From assembly GCF_030272615.1 (NCBI RefSeq), contig NC_081411.1, positions 43,133,017-43,197,016 on the forward strand: DNA of 64,000 nucleotides, in the 5' to 3' direction. A program made the translations under genes and the position numbers. How positions within the stretch are numbered: the first letter of the stretch is position 1; each line of letters starts with the position of its first letter. This DNA is from Cryptomeria japonica. Taxonomy: Eukaryota; Streptophyta; Pinopsida; Cupressales; Cupressaceae. The notes under the pieces are model-generated. The model worked only from the letters and a program-made list of their open reading frames with translations. It searched no databases and was not told the DNA's origin. Shown one piece after another: positions 11,326-23,070 of the stretch.

Positions 11326-13196
11326 ATGGCATTGGTTCACAGATTCAATCGTGTTCGCTGATTTCAAAGGCCAGCAGATGCAGGAGAGCTAGTGAGTACC
11401 ACAAAACCTCCTTGTACTTTGTTGCATTAATTGTTGTCATAAATGCATGTTAGGCAGGGTAATAAATGTGCTTTAGAAAATATCAAGCGGTTTAAAAGAT
11501 GGGAAGGCATGTCTGTGTTGGTCCTAGGCACGTCTAAGTAGCTTAGGTGCATCTGTGTTTGTGTCAGGCGCGTCTACGAATGCAGCAACGTCTATGTTCA
11601 ATGCGAGCGTGTTTGTGTATTTCGGGTTTTTTATGGAGGATAGGTGTTTATGTGCAGTATGTAAGTGTGTTTGTGTCTTCAAGGACAAATCGATAGTTTT
11701 ATGATGAACATACGATGTCGATTGGATAAGTTGTTGAGAGGATACACTCAAGTAGGTCCTCTAGGGAAGACTAGGATAGAAGATAGGGCTAGGATTGACA
11801 ATTATGTGATAGAACATACGTTTTCAATCAGGAAACTACTCAAGAGGATACACTCAAGCACAGGCCCTAAGATAGGATAGATCAAGGCACTTTGTGATGA
11901 ACATGGAGTACCAAAGAAATTAACAATTCTGTGATAGAACATATGTTGCCAATTGGATTAGGTTGAAATTGACAATTTTGTGATAGAACATATGCTGTCA
12001 ATTGGATAAGCTACTCAAGAGGATACACTCAAGTAGGTGCCCTAAAATATATGATCAAAGAAGCACTTTGTGATGAATAGGGAATGCTACTAGGATAAAA
12101 AGCAGTTGTTTGTGATGAATGGGGAGTACCACTAGGGTAGAAAGCAACAGTTTGTGATGTACAAAAAATGCCACTAGGATAGGAAACAACACTTTGTAAT
12201 GAACAGGGAATGCCACTAGGATTGACACAGTTGATTTGCTTGACTACAGGAGGACCTATCGATGTTGGATTCATGAGAGAGATTCCCTTCGACTCAGAGT
12301 TTGTGAGCAGAGATGACACTCGAGGATAGAGCAGCAGTTCAGGCTATGGGACTACGACATATTTTGTATGTGCCTATGTTTCAGGCAAACATGGGATTGC
12401 TGACTGCTTTAGCTGAGAGATGGCACTCAGAGACATGCACGTTTCATTTGTCGATGGGTGAGATAACAGTCACCTTGGAGGATGTGTATAGGATACTGCA
12501 GATACCAATAGATGGGGAGTTGGTTCCATACGATTGAGAGGGAGATAGGGATGCACTAAGACGAGTGTTTGAGGATCCAAGATTAGAGATGAGGGTTGGA
12601 CATGTTTCTTGGGACACCATGACACAAATCGGATTGGCACTACGAGTGGTGCTGGTAGGAGTGATCAGTGGGTTCCTATGTCTGGATAGGGTGACACGAG
12701 GGTTGTTTGTGGGATGGGGGAGGATGAGCTACTATCCTTGAGAGAGATTTTCCAGTGATAGGCATATGAGATCCAAGATCTGGAGCGAGATGTGGCTAGT
12801 CTCAAGAGACAGCTGAGGGATACTGAGCAGGAGAGGGATAAGGCTATTCAGCGCTATATAGAGGCTAAGAGAACACTGAGGGTAGGCAGACAGGCAACAG
12901 AGGACACCAGAGCTGGATACGCCTATGTTCTATAGGAAGGCAAGGAGATAGCTTACTGGAGAGACCTCTACTATGAAGTAGTGCCACCAGATTAGCGGAC
13001 TAGGAGCTTTCAGATACCATCACAGATGGCAATGACTTCTGGAGGGAGAGACAGGAGACAGGCGTCTAGTGGTGGGGTCATGGGTCCTCCACCCCCACCA
13101 GATAGAGGGGACAAGAGAGATGATCCTGGGGTGGGTCCTTCTAGGGCTCAGACTCTGTTGAGGTTAGGCGGCTCCGAGGGAGGGAGTTCATCGTAG
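11326..13196 (+). pseudogene. Antisense plant-mobile-domain (PMD) gene carried by the Tat-like element, broken
   Basis: PMD proteins are plant proteins related to the aminotransferase-like domain of MAIN, and they recur as extra genes in Tat retrotransposons. Exon 1 (11326-11391) encodes MALVHRFNRVR, a stop, then FQRPADAGEL, followed by the donor GTGAGT. A possible acceptor is CTACAG at 12244-12249. Exon 2 reads VGFMREIPFDSEFVSRDD, then after a frameshift the PMD core from 12313 (GLRHILYVP, NMGLLTALAERWHSE, FHLSMGEITVTLEDVYRI). A stop at 12535, another near 12742 and a shift near 12750 follow. A coiled coil (about 12768-12900, DLERDVASLKRQLRD) and a proline/glycine-rich tail end at 13196. It is convergent to the gag-pol genes. 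What it does for the element is unknown. Confidence 0.75.
12068..12235. repeat. 42-bp tandem repeat, four copies
   Basis: TTGTGATGA recurs at 12068, 12110 and 12152, and as TTGTAATGA at 12194, exactly 42 bases apart. Each unit includes a form of TGCCACTAGGATAG. On the minus strand the repeat is open over 96 codons as a 14-residue unit (YPSGIPxSSQTxAF). On the plus strand most units contain a stop. Confidence 0.85.
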
Positions 13197-14881
13197 CCTT
13201 GAAAGGCTCCCTATGTATTAGTTTTGTACCAATTTGTATGATGAAACCTTCAAGTGATTGTAGCCATATGATTTTTGACATCATTGTATCATGACACTTT
13301 GATTTTTTGAGATATATATGAGATGTTTCATCCTTGCGGTAGCTATATGCATGTGTACCTATATGATGCTTATGATATGGATGCAAATATGTACATGATG
13401 AAATGCAATATTTTTTTATTTTATGTTTTTAATATGTTATGCATATGTGAATGTGATTGTATGAAATTCAGATGAATATGATGAGAATGTAGAATGTGCT
13501 AACATGTGTTGTGTGTAGGATGTGATGCAATTGTGATATCTATATGTATGTATGAAATGCTTAATATGTGGTAATGCAGGTGAAAAACTATATGAAATGC
13601 AAATGTTTTTGGTATGTCATTATACTCAGTCGTGTGATAATAGGCTACACAGACTCAAGAAGGACTATGGAGGTCAATCAAGAAAGGGGAATGAAAGATA
13701 GAAGATATGGAAGTGAAAGAGCTTCTTGTGTGTTATCATCATTCAGCTTTATTATGGCAAATAGGTTATGACAATCCAAATATATGTTCGACCCAGAAAG
13801 TCATTGTACCCGTTTGCATGGAGATCAGATAGTCACAAACAAAGAAAGCCCCAATTCACACTAGACTCACAGTGTCCTCATATCCTTGGACAAGTCATAG
13901 CATTACTAAGAGACAATCCACAAACAGCAAAGAAAAATAGGTGACAATACCCCATCCTTGCCTTTCTAGTCAAAGACATCCTAGAGATAGAATCTCTAGT
14001 CAAAGACATCCTGGAAAAGCTAAAAGACATGTCATTAAAAAGATAAAATCAAAAGAAAACCAAGACTCAACACCAACATCCACTGTATTCCTCAAGTTCA
14101 GTGTCTCTTGTCACTTGTATAAGTCTTATTTGATTATGGTCACAATGTTTACTTTCACAAAAGGATAGATAGCACTAAACCATAATGTTGTCTGAGTCTA
14201 TTGAAAGATTGATTTGTTGAAGCCTATTGTTGTGTTTGTGTCTCATCTAAAACTGACTGAATCCATGAAACTGATACTTTATTATGGAGAATACGAAACT
14301 TTATTGTGGATTGGCAATGCAAATGTTGCTTTATTTTGGATTATGCATGGATAGACTAAAGAAAACTGGAAGAAATTGTACTCCTCAGAACGTGTGATGC
14401 TCTTAATTCCACACCCATCACTAGACATAGGATTTGCCTTAGCCACAGATAGGAGCTGATTTATTATGGATGCAAAGGGGTGAAAAGGAGGGATTATTAT
14501 GTATGATTAGCCAATCTTAGGTAGATCAATAACAAGCCATGATGGGAATGGGTATGTTTATTATAAATGGATAAGTTGTGAGTGTGTGCAAAGTGAAAGG
14601 ATGAGATTCAATCCTGAAGGAGGGAGGAGCAATGTCTCTACACATGGCGCCAGTAACCTGGTTTTCACCATGGTACTTGACCAAGGCACCACGAAAGTGG
14701 TTTTCACCATTGGATGAAATTATTTCTCTTTACTTTTTTTATTTTTCATTTTTTTTGTGTCACAAGGCGCCTATTTTCCAAGTTTTCACAAAGTAACAAT
14801 TTTTAATTTTTATGATTTTTTTGTATTTTTATTTTTTATTTTTTTTTTATTTTTATTTTTGAATAAGGATACTCTGAAGAG
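13197..14881. other. Spacer between the convergent antisense gene and pol
   Basis: There is no recognisable domain on either strand. It probably holds the 3' untranslated parts of both transcripts. A T-rich block lies at about 14715-14870, just beyond the pol stop. Confidence 0.5.
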
Positions 14882-15824
14882 CTATGTGTAAAACCTGCGA
14901 AGGTGCAAGTTGTTGATAGGATCCTCCAAAGGTTTGCCCTCAAGAGTTGAGAGATGATATGCACAGGATCCATAGACTGTTGTAATGATGTAATGACCAA
15001 GCCAATTTGGTTTGAATTTTCTCTTCTTCTCTCGATCTTGTTGATTTCTTGGATTCTCTCTGAGAACAAAGTCACCTACTTCAAATGTAAGAGGCTTAAC
15101 CTTATGATTGTAGCTGCATTGTTCCTTGACTAAATGATGTGTAGCTTGAGTGACTGTCTTCCTTGATAAAGGAACTGAGATAGAATTACTAGTGTGTGGA
15201 CTATATAGGCCCATATGCATGTCACCTAAAGAATTTTGGTCATCACTGATAACAAAGTCCTTTGAGGATGCTCTATTAAAGGTCCAGGATGTATCGCCAG
15301 AAGGGAATGGATGTGTGGAACACGTGGATGAGGAATGAAGGCTTATGATTGCGAAAAGAAGTGAAAGTAGGATAGCATGATGGAGACTTAGGATCAACAA
15401 GTATTCTTTTTCACTTGCAATTGTAGAACTTTTTCCCCCAGTTATTTTGATATTAGGGGAGATCAACTCTTGCTCTTTTTCTTTCATAGGATTTTTTATC
15501 CTTGACCTTGATTTTTGCAGAGTCCAATAGCTTTTGATTTTGATTTGGACTAAAGGACTTTCCTTTATTTTTTACTTTTAGATTTTGCTTTTCAAATCTT
15601 GATTTTTTATCCCCAATGAGTAAGGGCTTTTGTAATTCTTGTTGATCCAAGTCTAGGAGAGGAGTAGAAATAGAATGAGTGGATGATATGGTAAAGCTAT
15701 GTGAGTTCTCAAGAGGGTTGGTGATATGCTCAATAGATTCTTTGTTAGAACCACTCTTAGGACTATTGATATAAAGAGCTGCTTGCACCACCAGAGGAGA
15801 TTTGCATTCAGACTTAGTAGCCAC
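14882..15824 (-). pseudogene. Pol remnant: spacer and integrase C-terminal part
   Basis: The frame ends LHLRRFYT-stop at 14882, the usual end of pol in Tat-like elements. Upstream are YNHKVKPLTFEVGDFVLRE and FKPNWLGHYIIT, the integrase C-terminal module that contacts DNA. Before it, to about 15824, comes a lysine-rich segment (KSRFEKQNLKVKNKGKS) that I cannot assign. The integrase zinc finger and DDE core are missing, so the copy cannot integrate itself. Confidence 0.7.
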
Positions 15825-16046
15825 AACACTAGGTTCTTTGTACCCAATTCATTGGCATTGCAAATTGTTTATAGATTGTTCATGTTGACCGAATACCTTA
15901 GGAGATAATGGGAGTTGATCAACATGAAAGATATACTCACCACATCCCATGTCTTTAACCTTGAAATTTTCTTTGAACTTTGTTTGTGTTGACGTAGAAG
16001 CTTTCAAGGATTCTAGATCTACATATGCTAAAGAAGGAACAACTTC

Positions 16047-16440
16047 TCAATTGACTGGGATTGTTATTTTTGATCTAGGTCGTAGATTGTTGCAATATAT
16101 GAATGGGTTAGGATCACCATTAACTATTACTTCAACTCCATTATGAGGAAACTTAATGCATTGATGGTATGTAGATGGAACGACTCTCATTTCATGAATC
16201 TGTGGACGTTCCAAAAGTATGTTGTATGTGTGATCTAAATCAAGGACTTGACAAACCACATCCTTTGTAACCGGTCCTACTCTGAGAGGTAACATGACTG
16301 TGCCTTTGGATGAGTGCTCTTCATCATCATATGCTTTAATGGTGATAGCATGTGTATAATTCATAGCCTTTTCAGTATATCCCAATTTCTTAAGAGTGTT
16401 CAGTGTACAAATCTTGAGACCAACTTCTCCATCTATCAGG
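16047..16440 (-). pseudogene. Retroviral-type aspartic protease remnant
   Basis: The minus strand reads VLIDGEVGLKICTL at about 16440-16400, where family members carry a D-G-G/S active-site motif. This is followed by GYTEKAMNYTHAITIKAYDD, LPLRVGPVTKDVVCQVLDL and YNILLERPQIHEMR. The last is the conserved ILLGRPWIH box with two changes (G to E, W to Q). The enzyme matures Gag-Pol in intact elements. The changed active site suggests it is inactive. Confidence 0.7.
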
Positions 16441-16705
16441 ACTCATTTTATTCAGTGTTTGTGGAGGAAGGCTTCAATGTGTAAAGGTGCATTATGTGGT
16501 TGGCTTATGGAGGCGTTGTCAGCTTCGGTGAATGTAAGAGAATGTGGAATAGAAAGGTATCCCACCATGGCTTGAAACCGGTCCACATTCAGATCAATGG
16601 GGACAGAGGTTTCTCTCAAAGTTTTATCAAGGATGGCTTTATGTGCAGGGGATATGCGTAAGAGCTCAAGGATTGAGATAAGAACGGGTGTCTTCCCTAA
16701 CTATT

Positions 16706-19000
16706 CTAAATAAGGTCATACTTAGATTTGGTTGCTGAGGAAGCGGTGGTTTTAGCTAGAGCACATTGCAGGGTGACTTTACCTCGATGAGTTGTGACAT
16801 TACATTTAGAGGTAGATTCAAAAGAAGGTCCTATGCCTTTTAGGACAATTTTAGGTCTTTGGGCAGAATTTTCAGGCATTCTATCCTTTATGATAATGGT
16901 AGAGACAAAATTATCCATCAAAGTGTGATTGACAATTGAATCATAGTTATAGGATGCTCTGGTATAGTTGGTCTGGTCATCTGTGGCTTTAACTTTTCCC
17001 TTGTCATGTTTCGGGAATGGTTCTTTAAACATCTCATGTTCTTGATTGGAAGACTACCCCTCGATCTCACTGTCACCTCTATCAATAAGATCTTGTATGA
17101 TGTTCTTCAACTGATGGCGATTTCCTATTTTATGTCCCTTTCTCTTGTGATACTCACAGTACTCATCATCATTCCACCCATTTGGTTTGATCTTTGGTTC
17201 GTATGGAGGATTGTCAGGAATTGTTATTATCTTGTTTGCCACTAGCTTCTTGAAAGCTGATTCAAGTGGTTCTCCCAATGGGGTGTACTTCCTTCATGAT
17301 TTGGAAGTTGTTTGAGTATTCACTTGATTGTTTGTAGAGCTTGATCCCAAAAAAATGATTTTGGGTCGTACTGTATTGGCATTGACAACACCATCATTGA
17401 TTGTGTTCTTGTTTTTATTCCAAAATCTTGGCTTGTCTTTTCCTTTAAAGTCCTCTTTGTTTTCTTTGAATATCTTAATGACTCCTTGTTCAATTGGGAC
17501 CTTCTCTGTTGCTAAGCCTTTTTCAATGACGTCCTTGAAGGTGGACAAACAAGCTTTTCTTAGGTCATAACCAATGTCTTTGTTAACATTCTGTGTGAAC
17601 ATTTCTACCATTGTTTTTGTGGAATTTCACAAGAGCATCTGCTGGCTAGATTTCTCCATCTTTGTAAAAATGATGAAAAAGATTCTCCAACCCTTGGTTT
17701 GGTGTTGCACAAAGTAGTGACCAATATGTCTGTCTCTATGTTGTATGAGAAATGTTGGATAAATGACTCTGCTAAATCACCCCATGACTTAATTGTAGGT
17801 GGGAGTTGGGAGAACCATTCCATAGATTGATCACCTAAGCTCTGTGGGAATAATCTCGTCAAATATGTCTCTTCTATTGCTACCTCAATGCAAGCTATGA
17901 AAAATTGTCTTATTTGTGCTTTAGGATCTCCTTTGCCTCTATACTTATCAAACTTAGGTGTAACAAAGTGTGTAGGAAAAGGAGGCATAGGAATGCTTTT
18001 GTCAAGTGGATAGGGACATATGTCTCTCATTGTGTAAGTTGGCTTCGATGTCCTCCATTCTCTTTTGTAAGTCCTTAATTTGCTGCTCCAAATTGTTCTT
18101 AGGTGGAGATCGACTTCTTGGACCATATCCCATGCCTGAGGGACCGAGTGGAGGAGGAGCATGTTGCATATATGGATGGTATTGATCATACACATGTTCA
18201 TATGGAGGAGGTCTATAGTGATGTTTTGTATAAGGACCACTTGGTATAGAGTCATGATGAGGAATGTAATATTTGTTTTGTCCATGTATACCATACTCTA
18301 CAGGCATGTCATGAGTTTTTTATAATGTGTTTCCCCCAAATTTGACACGGGGTTTCCTTGTGTCCAAATTTTTATCATGCCTTTGGATATCCAATTACTT
18401 TGGTGGTTGGTCCTTAGAATTGGTACATGATTGAGTATATTTTTCTGCATAAGACTTCCATAACATCCTGCAAAGGTGAGTATCATATGCTTGACCATGT
18501 GTATGTGGGACCTCAGGTTTTTGAAACAAAGATGATGGTGATTCAGGGACAAAATGTGGTCTTCTATTGCATCCACTATTAGGCCTCCTTTGATCCATGT
18601 TGAGGTGAGTTTGTTGCAAAGGTTGATGTTCCATTATTTGAGACATGTCAAAATCATGAGGAATCTTAGCTCCACTTTGTGCCATCACTTGTAAGAAATA
18701 TTTTTTATCTCTCCTCATCATTTCCTCAACCAATTGATTAAAATAGGGATCCATAATGGAGTCTTCCACTTCTGTTGAATGTAAGGAAAACTTGTCCATA
18801 TTATCATTGTGTGTATCATTGTTGTTTATAGTGTCCATGTTCTCAACATTTGGAATGTTTCTATAGGAATCCATGTCAGGTAATGTGGTATGATCAGAAT
18901 TGAAAAAGATATCATTTGCATACTCATAGGCACTCATGTTTGCAGATTCTTGAGCCTCTTTAGCTTCTCTCCTAGATTTTTGGGAAATGTTTTCAACCAT
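16706..19000 (-). pseudogene. Gag of the Tat-like element, frameshifted
   Basis: Gag forms the virus-like particle. The likely start is the ATG at 19000 (MVENISQKSRREAKEAQE), followed by an acidic, asparagine-rich N-terminus. A proline/tyrosine-rich region and a short coiled coil (EQQIKDLQKRMEDIEANL) end near 18002. The retrotransposon-gag domain (FDKYRGKGDPKAQIRQFF, FPQSLGDQSMEWFSQLPP, SWGDLAESFIQHF) is in another frame at about 17970-17605. A zinc-knuckle-like CEYHKRKGHKIGNRHQLK follows near 17150, in which the last cysteine is replaced. At least two frameshifts and several stops break it. Confidence 0.75.
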
Positions 19001-20060
19001 GAAATAGGTATTGACCAAGATGCGGGAGACTAGATGAAAATGGAAAAGTATGGAAGACCAAGAGTTGGATGGAATGTAAATGAATTTGAGGTGTACTTGC
19101 AATGTCCAAAGTGTAAGACCAAGTATGTATGTAGTAGAGTAGGTGTGGCTTCCAAAGAGATGATAGTTTCTCTTGATGAGGTAAGTTGACCTTGACTCTA
19201 AGCAAGACCAAATGAGACCAAAAGGTGATAGACCTTGATGAGGGACCACTTAGCAAAATGTTGTTGTATGTAGTGTGTTGACAAAGAAAGATGAGGACAA
19301 GCAAGTGACCTTTTGACTCAAGTTTAGATAAATGTGAGTGTAATGCAAGGTGTAAAGAAATGATGAACTTTGTGAGATCCAGAAATAGGTTGAATGCTAG
19401 ATGAAAAACTCAGAGAGATAACCTAGGAAGCTCAATAAGTCTGAAACTGATTGCTCTTGTTTGTTGGACTGTAAATTTTTCCAATTTGTGAAGTTGTTTG
19501 TTGTGACCAAATCTAAATTTTTGACTATTTTCGTTACAAGAGGACACAATGTTGATGAGGTCTCAATGTTTGCAAGTGTTTAGACTCAAAATGACTCAAA
19601 AGAAAAGTGTGTTGTTTGATATAAAAATGTTTTGCATACACTTGAAGACACAAAAGACACAACATTTTGATGTTTGGTCTTGATTGTTTGAATGTTCAAA
19701 AGAAGACAAGCACAATTCTTATGGTTGGCCAAGACAATAGTTGTTGATCCCACATGGGGTTATCCCCAAGGCTACGCTATTCAGAGCAGATACTTAGATG
19801 CTTGACCCCACTGGCTCCACCCTCGGCACTCACTTCTTTGGGGCAGCCAAGCATCAGTCCCCACAAAAACTCCCAGTGGCGAACTTTGTATCTCTACTAA
19901 GAACCATATGTGTGTGGGCCGCTCTAGAGGTCCGACCTCTTGCCACAACAACTAGAAGGATTTTATCTTTCTAGAACAAAAAGGTACTAGTAAGGGAATC
20001 CACTCATGTGGCCATACATGTAGCACTTTCAGCTCTGTGAATACAGAAGGCTCCCAACCG

Positions 20061-20174
20061 GTAGGGGTTACGCCCTACAAATGATCAAATAAATTTGATC
20101 AAACGGGTTTATGGGGAGACATCTAGTGTCAGTATGAATTAATTAGCACATGTTACCCATGGCTTTCACCATGG
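20061..20174. promoter_or_regulatory. Hairpin cluster in the leader
   Basis: Three perfect stems lie within 114 bases: GTAGGG/CCCTAC (20061-20078), TGATCAAAT/ATTTGATCA with a 2-base spacer (20082-20101), and CCATGG/CCATGG with a 6-base loop (20157-20174). They could serve RNA dimerisation or packaging (inference). Confidence 0.45.
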
Positions 20175-20599
20175 ATACAGTTGTTTATAGTGGTTCAAAA
20201 GAGGTGGCTTTCCTCACTACCACTTGGGTCATTCTCTCCTCACTAGTAGTCCTAATGACCACACGGGGAGACAGGCCCTCTAGAGATTAAACAAAAAGAG
20301 CCTATTGTTCAAGACACAAAAGACATTGGTTCAATTTTAGTGCACCAATTGAAGTGTTTGATAATCTATGAAAACAAGGCACATAATGAAGATAAAAAAA
20401 CCCTTGCCAAAATTTTGCAACAAATTTTTATTAGTAGTTTTTCAATAAATACCCCTCCTGCAAGCACACAAATTAGGTACATTTTAGATCCAAAAGACTT
20501 TGTGAAATAGGGGACGTTCAACAATGTGTTTTTTGACAAATTCAAAGATCTGATTTTCCATGAGTTCTTTTGTATCATAAAAAAAATAAAGAACTTGTA

Positions 20600-21430
20600 A
20601 AATTTCAAGAAATTTCCATAAATGTAAGAAAATCCAAAAAAATTGCTAATTTGCTCCAAAAATTAATTTTTTTATAAAAAATAATATAAAATTCACAATC
20701 GATCAAAAAGATCTGAAATTTTTACTGGACACTCCTGATAGCCTTCCAAACCTAAATAATTCCCCTACTATAAACATTCAAATCAGTTTGTGTGATATGA
20801 TCAAAATAATGTAAAACCCTAACTTTTAAAGATCCGATTTTCTAGGAATGATTTTGCATCAAATTTAAAATCACAAATAACAGATCCTGTGTATAATTCT
20901 GATATATTTCCAAAAATGTAAGAAAATCCGAAAAATTCACTTATTTTCTCTCAAAATTATTTTTTTATGAAAATACATAAAAAAATTCAAAGAAAATTCA
21001 AATATGCTCCAAAAAATCTAATATTTTTTATTGAAAACCTCTGATACAATTTTTGACCTGAAAAAAAACTTTATTCTAAAATGCAAAGCCGTTTGTGAGA
21101 TCTAATCAAAATAATGAAAAACCCTAATTTTTAAAGATCCGATTTTTTAGGAAACATTTTGCATCAAAATTAAAATCACAAACAATAGATCCTATGTATA
21201 ATTCTGAGAGAATTCCAAAAATGTAAGAAAAACCAAAAAAATCTCTCATTTTCTCTCAAAATTATTTTTTTATAAAAATTCCTAAAATATTCATGGAAAA
21301 TGAAAATGTGCTCCAAAATTCAAAATTTTGGATTGAGATCTCTTGATATTGTCTTCAACCTTCCAACAAAATTTGGTGCAAAATTTCGTAGCCGTTTGTG
21401 AGATCGGATCAAATCTCTCCAAGATCTTGA
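20600..21430. repeat. Tandem repeat of about 302 bp in the leader, about 2.7 copies
   Basis: CCAAAAATGTAAGAAAA recurs at about 20911 and 21214, with a variant near 20612. TTTAAAGATCCGATTTT recurs at about 20825 and 21132. GCCGTTTGTGAGATC appears in the second and third copies. Confidence 0.8.
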
Positions 21431-21540
21431 TTTTATGTCCAAAACCCTAGCTACATAAGGTTATTCTCCAAATTGTTTTACAAAACCGCAATATAGGGTT
21501 AGAAAAACTTGCAAAAAACATAGATCTAACAAAAATCCAT

Positions 21541-21561
21541 GTCCCACGGGGCATGCCAAAA
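21541..21561 (-). promoter_or_regulatory. Primer-binding-like site of the Tat-like element
   Basis: Directly after the 5' LTR the minus strand reads TTTTGGCATGCCCCGTGGGA, with a TGG start after a few spacer bases as in tRNA-primed elements. I cannot name the tRNA. Confidence 0.5.
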
Positions 21562-22335
21562 TTTTTATGGTAAAAATGGAAACAACAATATTGAAAGACT
21601 AAATGAATTCAACCACAAAACCCTAGCCTAACAATCAACAAAGATCCACCATAACGTATGAAGATTACCTAAGACAATGCAAATCAAATGAAATCACAAA
21701 GATTATACCATCAAATGTCCAATAGGGTTTGGATCTCCATTCTTCCTATCTCCATTGATCTTGCTTGATATATTTGCTCTCAGATTTTATATGTGCACAA
21801 GAGCTCAACAAAGAATGGAAATGTGGTTGCAAGTAGGCTTGATCGCATATGAAAGTTTGAATGCTAGAATGCTTGATTAGGGTTGATAATGAAGGAATCA
21901 TCTCCTTATATAGAAGACACTTATAAGAAATGGAGGGATAAGATTGAGAGGAGTAAAAGATAAATGGTCGGCTAGGATTAGAGGGTAGGTAGAGGAAATA
22001 AGAAAATAATGAGAGGGTAGGTAGCGTAGGAATTAAGAGATGAATGACATGTGTCATGGGTAGAAAAGGCTAATGAATTAATTAAATAAATAAAGATTTA
22101 TTTACTTAATTTAGGAAAATGATAATTTAAATAAATAAAAGTATTTACTTAATTTAGGAAAATGATAATTTAAATAAATAAAAGTATTTATTTAAATGAG
22201 AAATAAGGCTAGAAGAGGATAAATGAATTATTTAAATAAATAAAGATTTATTTAATTAATAGAAGAATTAGGCTAAAATAATTAAATAAATAAAAATATA
22301 TATTTAATTAAACAAGACAATTTTAGGTGTCTACA
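21562..22335 (-). repeat. 5' LTR of the Tat-like element
   Basis: It is 774 bp. Its plus-strand left end is TTTTTATGG where the other LTR has TGTTTATGG, so the terminal dinucleotide is mutated. The right end is GGTGTCTACA. Confidence 0.9.
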
Positions 22336-22374
22336 ATTAGTACATGATCAATGAGACATGTTTAGGTGTCTACA

Positions 22375-23070
22375 TTTGCCCCTCTTTGAGACAAAGTCAA
22401 CACGACATTGTTTCAAAGAAAATGAAAGGTTTTTGCCCAAGTATGCCCCAGTGACGCTTAAGGTGTAAATATGCCCCCTAAGAAAAAGTGGCCGAAAAAT
22501 TCAAAAATTGAGACAATATTTTCGATATCATTATAGTGAGCAATCGTGCGAAGTTTCATGTGATTTCGAGATCATTTGAATAGCCTACAATTTCATTAAA
22601 ATTCAAGGGGACCATGACCATCGGTGTGAAAAAACCCTAATTTTGAGCTATAAATAGTAATTTTGCCCTTTCATTTGCTCATTTGCATTGTGTTGAGTTC
22701 TTGGAGATCATTGCGAGTCTAGGGCATTCTTGCGACTATTTGTCATCATGGTTGGCTTCTGGGCACGACTGCACTTGTCTGAATGAGTACGTTCTTATCA
22801 AAGACCACCGAGGATGAGCGACATGGTATGTTTCCAAACTTTTGCTTTATTTTTTGCCTGATTTTGTCAATTTATCAAAAAATTATTTCAGAGCCCTTGC
22901 TTTTAGTCTTTAGGCAATCATTTGTCGATGTTTACGCATACACCTTTAATGTTACACAAAATTCTTAAGTGTACCGCATTAGCATATGTGTCATGCAATA
23001 GTGGTTAGTGTTACACATGCGTTTGTTTTTTTATGCATTAGCTTATATCTTCACATCGGGTTCACCAAAA
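22375..23070. mobile_element. Internal region 2 of the LTR array
   Basis: It is 696 bp from TTTGCCCCTCTTTGAGAC to GGGTTCACCAAAA. It has a TATA box at 22649-22656, the antisense exon at 22748-22825 and the donor GTATGT at 22826. Confidence 0.8.
22748..22825 (+). pseudogene. Conserved 26-codon antisense exon, copy 2
   Basis: An ATG start is kept (MVGFWARLHLSE), followed by one TGA stop that looks like decay of CGA, then VRSYQRPPRMSDM and the donor GTATGT. Length is 78 nt, as in the other copies. Confidence 0.5.

Larger units (their letters stand above)
19001..21561 (-). other. Long leader (5' untranslated region) of the Tat-like element
   Basis: It is about 2.5 kb between the primer-binding-like site and gag, with no coding evidence. 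Its middle (about 19740-20300) is less AT-rich and holds a cluster of hairpins. The part next to the LTR holds a 302-bp tandem repeat. Long leaders are usual in this lineage. Confidence 0.65.
10056..22335 (-). mobile_element. Tat-like Ty3/gypsy element, complete ends but no RT, RNase H or integrase core
   Basis: The element is 12,280 bp with a 5-bp TSD ATTAG (10051-10055 and 22336-22340). The LTRs are at 10056-10902 and 21562-22335. On the minus strand the order is 5' LTR, primer-binding-like site, long leader, gag, zinc-knuckle region, protease, integrase C-terminus, then a 1.7-kb spacer, an oppositely oriented plant-mobile-domain gene, polypurine tract and 3' LTR. Gag and integrase-tail motifs and the antisense extra gene are typical of the Tat lineage. 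I find no reverse transcriptase, RNase H or DDE integrase motif between protease and integrase tail, so it is an internally deleted, non-autonomous copy. All frames are broken. Confidence 0.85.
8737..22374 (-). repeat. LTR b (split by the Tat-like element)
   Basis: The two parts, 8737-10055 and 22341-22374, join to an LTR of about 1353 bp starting TGTCTATGC and ending GGTGTCTACA. The split is at ATTAG, duplicated on both sides of the inserted element. Confidence 0.85.
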
